A program made the position numbers and the translations under genes. From positions 1-64,000 of the forward strand of contig CACJAW010000004.1 in NCBI GenBank assembly GCA_902591495.1: a stretch of DNA of 64,000 nucleotides. Direction: 5' to 3'. The notes under the pieces are model-generated. The model was not told the origin of the DNA, did no database searches, and saw nothing but the letters and a program-made list of their open reading frames with translations. This document shows positions 42,010 through 53,362 of the stretch, piece after piece. Each line of letters opens with the position of its first letter. Position 1 is the first letter of the stretch. Origin of the DNA: an uncultured Pseudohongiella sp. (lineage in GTDB: Bacteria > Pseudomonadota > Gammaproteobacteria > Pseudomonadales > Pseudohongiellaceae).

Positions 42010-43853
42010 TTACGACGACTAAAGTCAATACATTACCAAAAACTAATGACTTCGTAATCAAATTTGCTAACGTAAATGGTTCAGGCTCTGCTAGTGCTAA
42101 CAATATGTTTGCGAAAGCAATATTTCGAATGGGCATTCCTGTCAGCCCTCATAATATTTTCCCATCCAATATTCAAGGACTCCCCACTTGGTATGAAGTC
42201 AGAGTATCTGACAAAAATTATCTAGGACGAAGAGAGGGTATAGATTTGATGGTTGCTATGAATGAGCAGACCATTCAATCGGACATAAATTCAGTAATTC
42301 CTGGAGGCTTTGTTCTTTACGATTCTTCGAAGCCTTTGTCGGAAGGACTTATCCGGGAGGATGTTCATTATCTACCAATCCCTCTAAAGGATATCTGCTT
42401 AACAGAATTTGAAAAACCATCTCAACGACAACTCTTTAAAAACATAGTCTATGTCGGAGCCCTAGCCGCCTTCATAGACATTGACTTTAACGTGCTTACG
42501 GAAATGGTGAGTGACCAATTTCGAGGCAAGGAAAAACTCATCGCACCAAATATTCATGCCTTAGAACTTGGATACCAATTTGCGAGAGAAAACTTTACGT
42601 GCCCTCTTCCGTTAACGCTAGAAAGACGAGATCTTACTTCAGATAAAATATTGATGGACGGCAATACTGCGATAGGTTTGGGATGTGTTTATGGTGGTGC
42701 TACAGTCGCGTCTTGGTACCCACTAACACCTTCCACAAGCGTTGTTGACGCTTTTGACAAATACTGCAAGCGACTGCGCAAAGACCCAAAAAATGGCAAA
42801 AACAAATTTTCCGTTGTTCAAGCTGAAGATGAATTGGCAGCAATAGGGATGGCAATAGGAGCTGGATGGAATGGAGCAAGGGCATTTACTGCATCTTCAG
42901 GCCCGGGCGTATCTCTTATGCAAGAATTTTTGGGACTAGCCTATTTCTCTGAGGTTCCCGTAGTGTTATTTGATATTCAAAGGGTTGGCCCATCAACAGG
43001 GATGCCTACTCGAACGCAACAGGGAGATCTTCTTACATGTGCCTATGCGTCTCACGGAGATACGAAACAGATTCTATTATTTCCATCAACCCCGAAAGAA
43101 TGTTTTGAATTTGCGGCTGATTCTTTCGACATTGCTGATAGACTTCAAACTCCTGTAATCGTGCTCAGCGACCTCGAGCTCGGAATGAATGAGCAAATAT
43201 GCGACCCCTTAAACTGGGATGACGATAGGCAGTATGACCGAGGCAAAATACTCAACGAGCAACAATTAGATGAAATAGAAAAGTATGGCCGTTACCAAGA
43301 CATCGATGGAGACGGCATTCCTTATCGAACATACCCCGGAACACACCCAAGTAAAGGAAGTTATTTCACAAGGGGTAGCTCCCATGACGCGAATGCCGCC
43401 TATACGGAAGATGGCGATATATATGCCGAGATCATGGATAGGATATCACTCAAATTCAAAACCGCTCTAAATTATATACCTGAGCCTGAAATTTCGTCGC
43501 TGGGATCCAACACCCGAGGAGTAATTTATCTAGGAACAACAACGTCAGCGATAAAGGAGACTTTGGATAATCTCCAGAAAAAAGGCATATCCCTCGACAC
43601 AATGAGATTAAGGGGGTTTCCATTTCATGAGAGCGTGAGAGATTTCATCAACGAACACGAAATTGTTTACGTTATTGAACAAAATAGAGACGCACAATTA
43701 AAAAGTCTCTTGAAGATAGAATGCAATGCCAGTGAGGAACAAATGTTTTCGATACTAAGTTATAACGGCGTCTTAATCACTGCGCAACAAATCGAAAAAG
43801 AAATCCTTGATTCTTTGTCTACATCCAATAACGCAGGAGAAATATCTGCTTAG
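41997..43853 (+). CDS. korA: 2-oxoacid:acceptor oxidoreductase subunit alpha (gamma-alpha fusion, KorA-like)
   Basis: A 618-residue subunit. An N-terminal gamma domain (about residues 20-190, with NGSGSASANNMFAKAIFRMG) is fused to the alpha domain, which begins near GNTAIGLGCVYGGATVASWYPLTPS and holds the TPP-contacting VQAEDELAAIGMAIGAGWNGARAFTA region, with TASSGPGVSLM after it. The order and length match KorA-type 2-oxoglutarate oxidoreductases. GTG start at 41997 with AAGGCGGAG upstream, overlapping the preceding gene by 13 bases, so translation is coupled. The substrate is inferred from family resemblance; other 2-oxoacids are possible. The complex decarboxylates a 2-oxoacid to acyl-CoA and passes two electrons to iron-sulfur centres. 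Confidence 0.85.
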   Translation: MPELVTTTKVNTLPKTNDFVIKFANVNGSGSASANNMFAKAIFRMGIPVSPHNIFPSNIQGLPTWYEVRVSDKNYLGRREGIDLMVAMNEQTIQSDINSVIPGGFVLYDSSKPLSEGLIREDVHYLPIPLKDICLTEFEKPSQRQLFKNIVYVGALAAFIDIDFNVLTEMVSDQFRGKEKLIAPNIHALELGYQFARENFTCPLPLTLERRDLTSDKILMDGNTAIGLGCVYGGATVASWYPLTPSTSVVDAFDKYCKRLRKDPKNGKNKFSVVQAEDELAAIGMAIGAGWNGARAFTASSGPGVSLMQEFLGLAYFSEVPVVLFDIQRVGPSTGMPTRTQQGDLLTCAYASHGDTKQILLFPSTPKECFEFAADSFDIADRLQTPVIVLSDLELGMNEQICDPLNWDDDRQYDRGKILNEQQLDEIEKYGRYQDIDGDGIPYRTYPGTHPSKGSYFTRGSSHDANAAYTEDGDIYAEIMDRISLKFKTALNYIPEPEISSLGSNTRGVIYLGTTTSAIKETLDNLQKKGISLDTMRLRGFPFHESVRDFINEHEIVYVIEQNRDAQLKSLLKIECNASEEQMFSILSYNGVLITAQQIEKEILDSLSTSNNAGEISA

Positions 43854-43864
43854 CGCAACGCTAA
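43850..43864 (+). other. Intercistronic hairpin at the korA stop
   Basis: TTAGCG-CAA-CGCTAA forms a 6-bp stem that includes the korA TAG. It lies 21 bases before the korB ATG. It may affect message stability or coupling between the two subunits. There is no T-run, so it is not a terminator. Confidence 0.4.
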
Positions 43865-43885
43865 CTGAACTGGAAATAGTTAACA

Positions 43886-44941
43886 ATGAGTTATATAAGA
43901 AAACCAAAATTTCAACATCCTGACCTACAACCTAATGCCTTAGGTTTCACTCGCCGGGACTATGAAGGCACGTTAACTACGCTATGTGGTGGTTGTGGGC
44001 ATGACTCTATTAGTGCCGCCATTATACAAGCCGCAGCAGATATGAGTCTCGAACCACACAGAGTTGCAAAAATCTCAGGAATAGGATGCTCCTCTAAAAT
44101 ACCTTCCTACTTCCTTAGCAAATCTCATGGGTTCAATTCAGTTCATGGAAGAATGCCGTCTGTCGCAACTGGCGCGAACCTCGCCAATAAGAATCTGCAT
44201 TATATAGGCATCTCTGGAGATGGAGATAGCGCATCAATCGGTCTTGGGCAGTTTTGTCATATAGTTAGACGTCGAATCAACATGCTCTATATCGTGGCTA
44301 ATAATGGTACATATGGACTCACTAAAGGCCAGCTTTCAGCAACCGCTGATCTAGGATCTATAACAAAAGCCGGCGACGAATCTTTGTATGACAATATAGA
44401 TATGGCAAGCCTTGCAATTGAGCTAGGAGCGAGCTTTGTAGCCAGATCATTTTCTGGGGATAAACAGCAACTTATTCCTCTTATTCAAGCTGGCCTTACT
44501 CATAAGGGATTTGCTTTTATTGACGTGGTTAGCCCCTGTGTCACCTTCAATAACACCGATCTCTCCGCACACGGGTACAAAAATACTTGGGAGAACTATG
44601 TTTCTCTTGGTCAAATTGACTTCGTTCCGATGCGAGAGGAGATCACTACTAGTTACTCAGCTGGTAAGGATAAAGAAATCACTCTGCATGATGGGTCTGT
44701 AATTCACCTTCACAAAACTGATGCCAATTATGACCCTTCAAATAAAGAAAACGCCATCAACCATATTAACACTCATAAAAAGAACGGAGAGATAGCAACA
44801 GGGTTATTATATATCGATCAGTCAATGGCAGATTTTCATGAGTTGCAAGACACGGTAGATAAGTCCTTGAATGAACTAAACTCTAGTGAGCTGTGTCCTG
44901 GTAATGAAGCTTTGCAAAATATAAATCAGACCTTTAAGTAG
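43886..44941 (+). CDS. korB: 2-oxoacid:acceptor oxidoreductase subunit beta (thiamine pyrophosphate-binding, KorB-like)
   Basis: A 351-residue catalytic subunit. TTLCGGCGHDSISAAI carries the first cysteines of the subunit's [4Fe-4S] cluster, and SGIGCSSKIPSYF another. The TPP/magnesium motif is GISGDGDSASIGLGQFCH followed by NMLYIVANNGTYGLTKGQ. The HGRMPSVATGANLAN stretch is also characteristic of KorB. The C-terminal 70 residues are an extension typical of the 2-oxoglutarate and 2-oxoisovalerate type. With the two genes before it, it completes an enzyme that needs no separate ferredoxin. GGAAA lies before the ATG. No terminator is evident after it. Confidence 0.88.
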   Translation: MSYIRKPKFQHPDLQPNALGFTRRDYEGTLTTLCGGCGHDSISAAIIQAAADMSLEPHRVAKISGIGCSSKIPSYFLSKSHGFNSVHGRMPSVATGANLANKNLHYIGISGDGDSASIGLGQFCHIVRRRINMLYIVANNGTYGLTKGQLSATADLGSITKAGDESLYDNIDMASLAIELGASFVARSFSGDKQQLIPLIQAGLTHKGFAFIDVVSPCVTFNNTDLSAHGYKNTWENYVSLGQIDFVPMREEITTSYSAGKDKEITLHDGSVIHLHKTDANYDPSNKENAINHINTHKKNGEIATGLLYIDQSMADFHELQDTVDKSLNELNSSELCPGNEALQNINQTFK

Positions 44942-44969
44942 TTTATTTCAAGATTGATTTAAGTTCTCC

Positions 44970-45587
44970 TTAAGACAGTAATCTCCAAAGCCAGCCTTTA
45001 TTTAACTCATTTTTGCAATTTTTGAGTTGGGAGCTGAATATCTCAGAATTGCGTTGAACTCTATTAGCAGCATTTATTAACCACTGTTTTTCTCTATAAC
45101 TTTGCCGAGCGAAACCTGAGTTTCCCTCATGGTAAGCCAGATAGAAATTCTTGGCATCCAAATAATCTATACTATTAATACGTCTTGAGTTTGAGTTATA
45201 CCAACCAACAAAATCTATAGCATCGTTAAAATTGTTTCTTGACGCATTCTTGTTTCCTGAAAACTTTTTATAGTCATTCCAAGTACTATCTAGCGCTTGA
45301 GCGTAGCCATAAGCAGAAGATGGTCTTCGACCGGGGAGCACCCACAAAATTTTTGATCTATTCGGCCTTGCCCGAGCCTTGAAACTAGATTCTTGATAAA
45401 TTACTGCCATATTAACCGCGATAGGTATACCCCATCTCTTTTCAGCTGATTGTGCTGAGCTATACCAATTTCTTTTCTCTTCAAACATACTACAAATATT
45501 GTCAATATCATTAGGTTGTGAACTTATACACCCATATAAGAACACATAGCTTAAAACTGCCAGCGCGTTTCTGTTCACTTTTCTCAT
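44970..45587 (-). CDS. Lytic transglycosylase domain lipoprotein
   Basis: A 205-residue lipoprotein with an SLT-like domain. I start it at ATG 45587, where MRKVNRNALAVLSYVFLYGC is a proper lipoprotein signal with Cys20 as the lipidation site. The track start at 45635 would add 16 hydrophobic residues and overlap ligA by ATGA. The catalytic Glu is in MAVIYQESSFKARARP; SSAYGYAQALDSTWNDYK and YLAYHEGNSGFAR follow in the usual order of EmtA/Slt-type enzymes. It likely cuts peptidoglycan at the outer membrane. The gene lies directly after ligA and may share its message. Confidence 0.85.
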   Translation of the reverse strand: MRKVNRNALAVLSYVFLYGCISSQPNDIDNICSMFEEKRNWYSSAQSAEKRWGIPIAVNMAVIYQESSFKARARPNRSKILWVLPGRRPSSAYGYAQALDSTWNDYKKFSGNKNASRNNFNDAIDFVGWYNSNSRRINSIDYLDAKNFYLAYHEGNSGFARQSYREKQWLINAANRVQRNSEIFSSQLKNCKNELNKGWLWRLLS

Positions 45588-45631
45588 AACAAAAGTTACC
45601 CACAAGCCAAAAAAATATTGTAGGACAAGAA

Positions 45632-47659
<2,028 letters not shown>

Positions 47660-49474
47660 CTACCCACGACCCCCAGCTACCTTAAGCTGGTTTAGCTCAA
47701 AATCTCGAATTCGCTGTCGATAGTGTTCAATTGTTTGCGATGTTAGGACATTTCGCTGATCATCCTTTAATTCGCCACCCAAATCATTGCTAATTTGCTG
47801 CGCGGCATTCAGCATTTTTTCAAAAGCTTGTAAGTTATTTAAACTTGTTGGTAAAGCGAGGAAAAAGCTAACACCAATAGTAGAAAACTCACTCAATTGA
47901 TCAAGGTCAAATGTCCCAGGATTTAAAGCATTTGCCGCGCTACAGATTAAATTGGGGTCTTCTTCTATACCATCGTAAAGATGGAATATACCCATTTCTC
48001 CATATCGGAATCCTGCTCTTTCAATCGTTTGAACCAAATACCTTCCCTCAAATACGCTTCCTGAGGGAGACATAACACTCATGACTAAGACCTCCAGAGG
48101 GTCAGGGTTTAGCGGTTTATTCGAAATCTTTGATCGATTCTCCTGCTTGTCAGTATCCGAACGACCGGCGCTAATTGCTGCCGCTGCCTGTTCTATACTC
48201 GTCACATTGTCCAGATTGGAGGCTTGTTCGTAATCATCTCTCTGTTGTTCTTGCGTTGGATCAAAATCATTTTCATCATTTTCATTGTCTTGATAAGACA
48301 AGTCACTCTCGTTCTGATCAATGAAATCTTCCAATTCCTCAATAAGATCAGATTGCAAGGTTGATTCTTTGTCTTCCAAAATAGGAGTTTTCTCAAGAAA
48401 ATCTTCATCCGGTTTTGACTTAAAAACTGAGAGTAACTTATTCAATCCACCCCTTAATGTTGGATTTTTATTATTCGAGGCCTGCCTATCTTCCGCAGAA
48501 CCCTCTTCTGCATCAGAAGGGATCTGAGGCTCATCAAAACCTATTCTCTCTCCAGCAGTCATCGAAAAGTTTTCAAAACTTCCAGAATCAGAGAAATCAT
48601 CGCTCTCCAAAATATCCGGAGAATTTTCCCCCGGAAGGCTGCCTTCTGTAACGGCCGCGGAAAACTCGTTCGGTTTATCGCTAACTAAACTAGCTGAGTT
48701 TGATTTTTCAAATCCTTTGACAGGCGGAGTTGTGTAGTCGATTCCGATTGAATCAGGACGAGCTTCCTCATGATTGCTATCTGATACTGCATAGAGCTCA
48801 TCATCTTCGTACCATTCATTTTCTGGATAATCAGAAATTTCGAGTTCGGAAGATGTCTCTTCAATTGAACCGACGGCATTTAAATCTTCATGTAAGTCAT
48901 ATGCGTTTTTATACTGGGACGCCTCAGGACCAGGATCATCACTGGCCACCCCATAAGGCTCATGCTCAGTAACTTCTTCAAATTCATGTGGGGCAACACT
49001 GTTACTTTGGAGTTCCTCCGCCACAATATGGGTATAACTCCAATCGGACTCCGGCCCTTGTTTCAAGATATTAGGGACAGCTAATCCTGCTGTATCTGCA
49101 TTAAATTGCGTATGGACAGGATCTTTATCTTCAGCACCTAGTTCGCCTGAATCTATCCCAGAGTCTCCCAATTCGACTACATCCATCAGAATTGGGATCA
49201 AGTCGTCATTGTGTGATGCTGGCTTATTTTGCCTGTCAAAGGAGTCATCAGATTGAAAGTCTTGAGAGGCATCGGCTCTACTAACCACTCGAGCTCCACC
49301 AGTTGGTAGCTCAGCTAGTTCTAATTCCTCAGGATCGAAGTCTTGCGGAATATTTTTATCTATAGTTAAACGAATTTGTCCCTTACGAACCTGAATTGCA
49401 ACAAAAAGCCCACGCAGAAGAACCGCGACCATTACAAACCCAAGGAGTAAAATTATAAGCTCTCGCGGATCCAT
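47660..49474 (-). CDS. zipA: Cell division protein ZipA with an unusually long acidic linker
   Basis: Tethers FtsZ to the inner membrane at the septum. The protein begins at ATG 49474 (MDPRELIILLLGFV), five codons inside the track ORF, with a single N-terminal membrane helix and a cytoplasmic basic patch. The FtsZ-binding ZipA domain covers the last 140 residues: LVMSVMSPSGSVFEGRYLVQ, GFRYGEMGIFHLYD, SEFSTIGVSFFLALPTSL. Between them is a linker of about 420 residues, mostly Asp, Glu, Ser and Asn with few hydrophobics. The total of 604 residues compares with 328 in E. coli. The linker is expected to be disordered. Confidence 0.92.
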   Translation of the reverse strand: MDPRELIILLLGFVMVAVLLRGLFVAIQVRKGQIRLTIDKNIPQDFDPEELELAELPTGGARVVSRADASQDFQSDDSFDRQNKPASHNDDLIPILMDVVELGDSGIDSGELGAEDKDPVHTQFNADTAGLAVPNILKQGPESDWSYTHIVAEELQSNSVAPHEFEEVTEHEPYGVASDDPGPEASQYKNAYDLHEDLNAVGSIEETSSELEISDYPENEWYEDDELYAVSDSNHEEARPDSIGIDYTTPPVKGFEKSNSASLVSDKPNEFSAAVTEGSLPGENSPDILESDDFSDSGSFENFSMTAGERIGFDEPQIPSDAEEGSAEDRQASNNKNPTLRGGLNKLLSVFKSKPDEDFLEKTPILEDKESTLQSDLIEELEDFIDQNESDLSYQDNENDENDFDPTQEQQRDDYEQASNLDNVTSIEQAAAAISAGRSDTDKQENRSKISNKPLNPDPLEVLVMSVMSPSGSVFEGRYLVQTIERAGFRYGEMGIFHLYDGIEEDPNLICSAANALNPGTFDLDQLSEFSTIGVSFFLALPTSLNNLQAFEKMLNAAQQISNDLGGELKDDQRNVLTSQTIEHYRQRIRDFELNQLKVAGGRG

Positions 49475-49580
49475 AAATTTTTCGCCCAAAACAGTATTTA
49501 CTAGAAACTTGTAAGGTTATCTTACAGTTAGCATGAATTCTTTAGCTCAAAAAAGACCTTAGGGGCTAAAAATCACAAAT

Positions 49581-52500
49581 TTACGTTGCTGCTAGCTCGG
49601 CCGCCTCATCGATATCAACTGCAACCATTCTTGATACACCAGCCTCGTGCATCGTCACACCCAAAAGTTGGTTAGCCATCTCCATTGTGATTTTATTGTG
49701 GGTAATAAATATGAACTGGACACTTTCCGACATTTCCTTTACCAGGTTGGCGTAACGTTGGACATTCGCATCATCAAGGGGGGCATCAACCTCATCCAGC
49801 ATACAAAATGGTGACGGATTTAAGTGGAAAATTGAAAAAACTAAAGCGATGGCGGTCATAGCTTTCTCACCGCCCGACAGAAGGTGAATGGTGCTATTTC
49901 TCTTGCCAGGAGGACGGGCCATGATCGCAACTCCGGTGTCTAAGAGGTCGTCTCCCGTCATATCTAGATAGGCTTGCCCACCACCAAATATCCTTGGAAA
50001 CAGGCTTTGCAATCCTGAATTAATCTTATCGAAGGTTTCTTTAAAGCGCTCTCTTGTTTCTTTGTCAATCTTGCGAATCGCGTTCTGCAAAGTGTTTAAA
50101 GCCTTTTCTAAATCATCATTTTGACTATCCAGAAAAACCTTTCTTTCACTCTGGTGTTTGTGCTCATCAATTGCTGCCAGATTTATGGGGCCAAGTCTTT
50201 GAATTCGATTACTTAGTTTTTCCAACTCTAAAGCACACTGCTCTTCCTCAAGATCCTCCGGCAGTCTTTGAAGCACTTGAGCCAGCTCAAAGCCTCCATC
50301 ATTCAGCTGTGCCAGGATTCCCTCGCGCTTCACCGAATACCCCTCGCTTTCGAGTCGTACCTGCATTAACTCTTCTTGAGACTTGTTCAACTGCTCCCCT
50401 ATTCCATTACGTTTCTGCTCTAATCCTCTGATAATATGTTCATTTTCTGCCAAATTGGTTTTGGCTTGCGTGAGTTCTTTTTCAACACCAAGGCGCTGTT
50501 TCAGCAAAGTTTCTAATTGCCCTCGCATGTCCTCCATAGGCTCGTCCGACTCATCGATCTGCCCCTCGAGCATTTGGACTCTCTCTTTCGACCTTTCGAC
50601 CTGAGTTGCCATACGATCCATAGTCTCTCGAGTTGATTTCAACTGCGCTTGCACTGACTGCTTCCTGAGTTCAAGTTCATGAGATAAATCCTTGAATTTT
50701 TTAACTTGATCTCTCGCTTCTTGTAACTCGCTCTGATTGCGCTCACGTTCTTGTTCAAGCTTTTCCCGAACACCCGCATCATCAGCCATAACATCTAATG
50801 CTTTTTCCAGATTAGATCTACTTTGTGAGATATTTTTCTCCTCAACAGCAAGCAGTTCCTCAAGGCTCGATAATTCATTTTGTATTCTTTGTTTACGTAC
50901 CTGGGCTTCGCTTTCTTTTGCTCGCTGGGCACTTATTTTAGACTTTAAATCACCCAGCTGCTTATTCGACTCGACAATACTGTGCTGAAGTTGCTCTCGC
51001 TGGAGCTCCTTTTCTTTTAGAGTTTTCTGAAGGCGTTTTTCTTCTTCTGAAAAATTTTGAGAAGATGAGTTTAATTGATTGATATTGTTATTAATTTTCT
51101 CCAATTTTTCACGACGATCCATGATCGAGTCTTTTGCTGATTTATTCCTAAATTGTATCCAGTTTACGCCCATCCAAATCCCATCGGGCGTAACAATAGA
51201 TTCGTTCTTAGACAATAATTTCCTCTGAACAATCGCGTCCTCGAAACTATTAGCTGTAAAAACATTCTGAAGTTTCGTCGAGATATCCCAAGAGCAGTCA
51301 ATTTTTTTAGAAAGTAGTGGTAATTTAGATTCTAAATTATTGTTTTCAGTTTTATTTTCTTGCCAGTTAACTACAGAAACATTGCATTGAGGGAGTTCTG
51401 AAAACATCGTTTTTAGCGTAGCCGCTTCCTGAACACAAATAGCATTTAACGAATCACCCAAAACCGCCTCAGCCGCAAGTTCCCAGCCCGGTTCAATTGA
51501 CAATTCGTCGATCAGGTCAGCCTCTTTGCTGTGCCCACTTCTCTGTAACCAAGATTCAATTGCTTTGGAATCCTGACCTGAGCCTGCTTTTTCGAGAGCT
51601 TCCAAAGAAGACCTCTCCCCCTCACACATTTGTAGCTCACGGCGAACCCGATTAAGCTGCTCAGAACAATCAGCCGAAGCTAAGCGGATCTTTTCAATTG
51701 CTTCGCTGCAACTGGCCATTTCTGCTTGGCTTTTCTGGATTTTATTTTCGAGATCGTCAGCTTGAGTGAGCCAGTCATCCAACTCTACAAATTTTCCTAC
51801 CTTCTCGAGAGATTCTAGCTCTTCATTGAGATTCTGCTTTTGTTGGAGCGATCTTCCAACGCTGTTTTCCAGTTGCTGGATTCTTGATTGCTCAACCTCT
51901 GCAGTCTGTCTCGGAGCTTCCGCTCTTTTGTTAAACGCCTCCCATTCTTCCTGCCAATCCCCTGTTATTTTCTCTGCATTAGTGAGGAGGTTGTTTGCAT
52001 TTCGCTCTGACTTTTCAGCGGTCTCTAATTCTGGAGACACCTCTCTTAGCTTCTCTTCAAGATTCGTAATTTTTATCAAATCAGTGTCTAGCTCTTCTTG
52101 AGTTTGCTTCCAGCCTTGCTCTGTATCAGCTAAATCAAGCTTAAGCTGTTCAACTCTCTCGATTCTATGTTCGATAGACTGCTCAATCCTTGTGATATCA
52201 TTTCCTAGACTATAAAACCTAGCTTGGACTGCACCTAAGGCGTCGGTTAATTCAGCATTTTCAGTGAGGTGTTTTTCGGAGTCTGCATCAAGACGCCTTT
52301 GATCGGCAATCTTAGATTCCACCTCTAATTGAAGTTTATTTATTTTCTCCTGATTAGCCTTTAGCTCTTTATCTAAATTTGACCATCGAATCACATTTAA
52401 GTTAGCTGTAGTCTCTCTTTCTTCCTGCTTTAACTGACCATATTTTTCTGCGGCCACTGATTGTCTCTTTAGGTGTTGTAGCTGACGCTCTAGTTCATCT

Positions 52501-53093
52501 CTAATATCTGACAACCGATCAAGGTTTTCTTTGGTTCTCTTTATTCGTCTCTCTGTTTCTTTTCTTCGTTCTTTATATTTTGATATTCCAGCCGCCTCTT
52601 CGATATAAATTCTTAGCTCTTCGGGCTTTGACTCGATAAGCCTAGAGACCATACCCTGTTCTATAATTGAATAACTTCTAGCACCTAAACCAGTTCCCAG
52701 AAAAATGTCCGTTATATCTTTTCGCCTGCAGGAAGTTCCGTTAAGCGAATAAACAGAATTGCCATCCCTATCGACCTTTCGTCTTACAGCTACTTCGTTA
52801 TAATTTACGTATTCACCAGTTAATTTCCTGTCTTGATTGTCAAAAACAAGTTCAACAGAAGCCTGACCTACAGGTTTTCGAGCGCTAGAGCCATTGAATA
52901 TAACGTCTGTCATGCTCTCGCCTCGTAAATTTTTGGCTGAGCTCTCCCCCATTACCCACCTAACAGCATCTATCACGTTTGACTTACCGCATCCATTCGG
53001 GCCAACTACCGCACCTAAATTCGAGGGGAAATTAATTACCGTTGGATCAACGAAAGATTTGAAGCCCGACAGCTTGATACTTTTCAGACGCAT
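49581..53093 (-). CDS. smc: Chromosome partition protein SMC
   Basis: An ABC-type ATPase that organises and segregates the chromosome. The 1,170-residue protein has the N-terminal Walker A VVGPNGCGKSNVIDAVRWVMGE (residues 31-38) and two long coiled coils around a flexible hinge near residue 520-650. The C-terminal ABC signature LLSGGEKAMTAIALVF and Walker B PFCMLDEVDAPLDDANV complete the head. The hinge region carries some lower conservation. No scpA or scpB lies in this window. A weak GAGAC precedes the ATG. The protein acts with kleisin partners, so those genes should be elsewhere. Confidence 0.96.
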   Translation of the reverse strand: MRLKSIKLSGFKSFVDPTVINFPSNLGAVVGPNGCGKSNVIDAVRWVMGESSAKNLRGESMTDVIFNGSSARKPVGQASVELVFDNQDRKLTGEYVNYNEVAVRRKVDRDGNSVYSLNGTSCRRKDITDIFLGTGLGARSYSIIEQGMVSRLIESKPEELRIYIEEAAGISKYKERRKETERRIKRTKENLDRLSDIRDELERQLQHLKRQSVAAEKYGQLKQEERETTANLNVIRWSNLDKELKANQEKINKLQLEVESKIADQRRLDADSEKHLTENAELTDALGAVQARFYSLGNDITRIEQSIEHRIERVEQLKLDLADTEQGWKQTQEELDTDLIKITNLEEKLREVSPELETAEKSERNANNLLTNAEKITGDWQEEWEAFNKRAEAPRQTAEVEQSRIQQLENSVGRSLQQKQNLNEELESLEKVGKFVELDDWLTQADDLENKIQKSQAEMASCSEAIEKIRLASADCSEQLNRVRRELQMCEGERSSLEALEKAGSGQDSKAIESWLQRSGHSKEADLIDELSIEPGWELAAEAVLGDSLNAICVQEAATLKTMFSELPQCNVSVVNWQENKTENNNLESKLPLLSKKIDCSWDISTKLQNVFTANSFEDAIVQRKLLSKNESIVTPDGIWMGVNWIQFRNKSAKDSIMDRREKLEKINNNINQLNSSSQNFSEEEKRLQKTLKEKELQREQLQHSIVESNKQLGDLKSKISAQRAKESEAQVRKQRIQNELSSLEELLAVEEKNISQSRSNLEKALDVMADDAGVREKLEQERERNQSELQEARDQVKKFKDLSHELELRKQSVQAQLKSTRETMDRMATQVERSKERVQMLEGQIDESDEPMEDMRGQLETLLKQRLGVEKELTQAKTNLAENEHIIRGLEQKRNGIGEQLNKSQEELMQVRLESEGYSVKREGILAQLNDGGFELAQVLQRLPEDLEEEQCALELEKLSNRIQRLGPINLAAIDEHKHQSERKVFLDSQNDDLEKALNTLQNAIRKIDKETRERFKETFDKINSGLQSLFPRIFGGGQAYLDMTGDDLLDTGVAIMARPPGKRNSTIHLLSGGEKAMTAIALVFSIFHLNPSPFCMLDEVDAPLDDANVQRYANLVKEMSESVQFIFITHNKITMEMANQLLGVTMHEAGVSRMVAVDIDEAAELAAT

Positions 53094-53315
53094 TGAAGTC
53101 TCGCGGATGCTGTCTTGTTATGGTAAGAATTTAATAGGAATCTACAAGTCACGTAGTTTACTTTACGTCGGCAATCAACTTAGTATTTTCTGAAAATTGA
53201 GGTGTCAATTTTATCCAATTAATGATTCCATTGACACAGTAATCTGCATAATAGACAAAAATAGTTGTTGGTAAGAAAAAATGTGAAATTCTAAAATAGT
53301 AAAATAAAGGAGTCG

Positions 53316-53342
53316 GAGGAATGACGTAATCGCTCATTCCTC
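53316..53342 (-). terminator. Terminator after katG
   Basis: GAGGAATGA and TCATTCCTC form a perfect 9-bp stem with a nine-base loop, about 20 bases after the katG stop, followed on the minus strand by the T-rich CTCCTTTATTTT. Confidence 0.6.
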
Positions 53343-53362
53343 TTACTCAGTAAATTGGCCTA

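Noticed and set aside
50054-50431. 125-residue plus-strand ORF opposite smc
   Set aside because: Antisense to a conserved coiled-coil gene; composition is that of reverse-strand shadow sequence.
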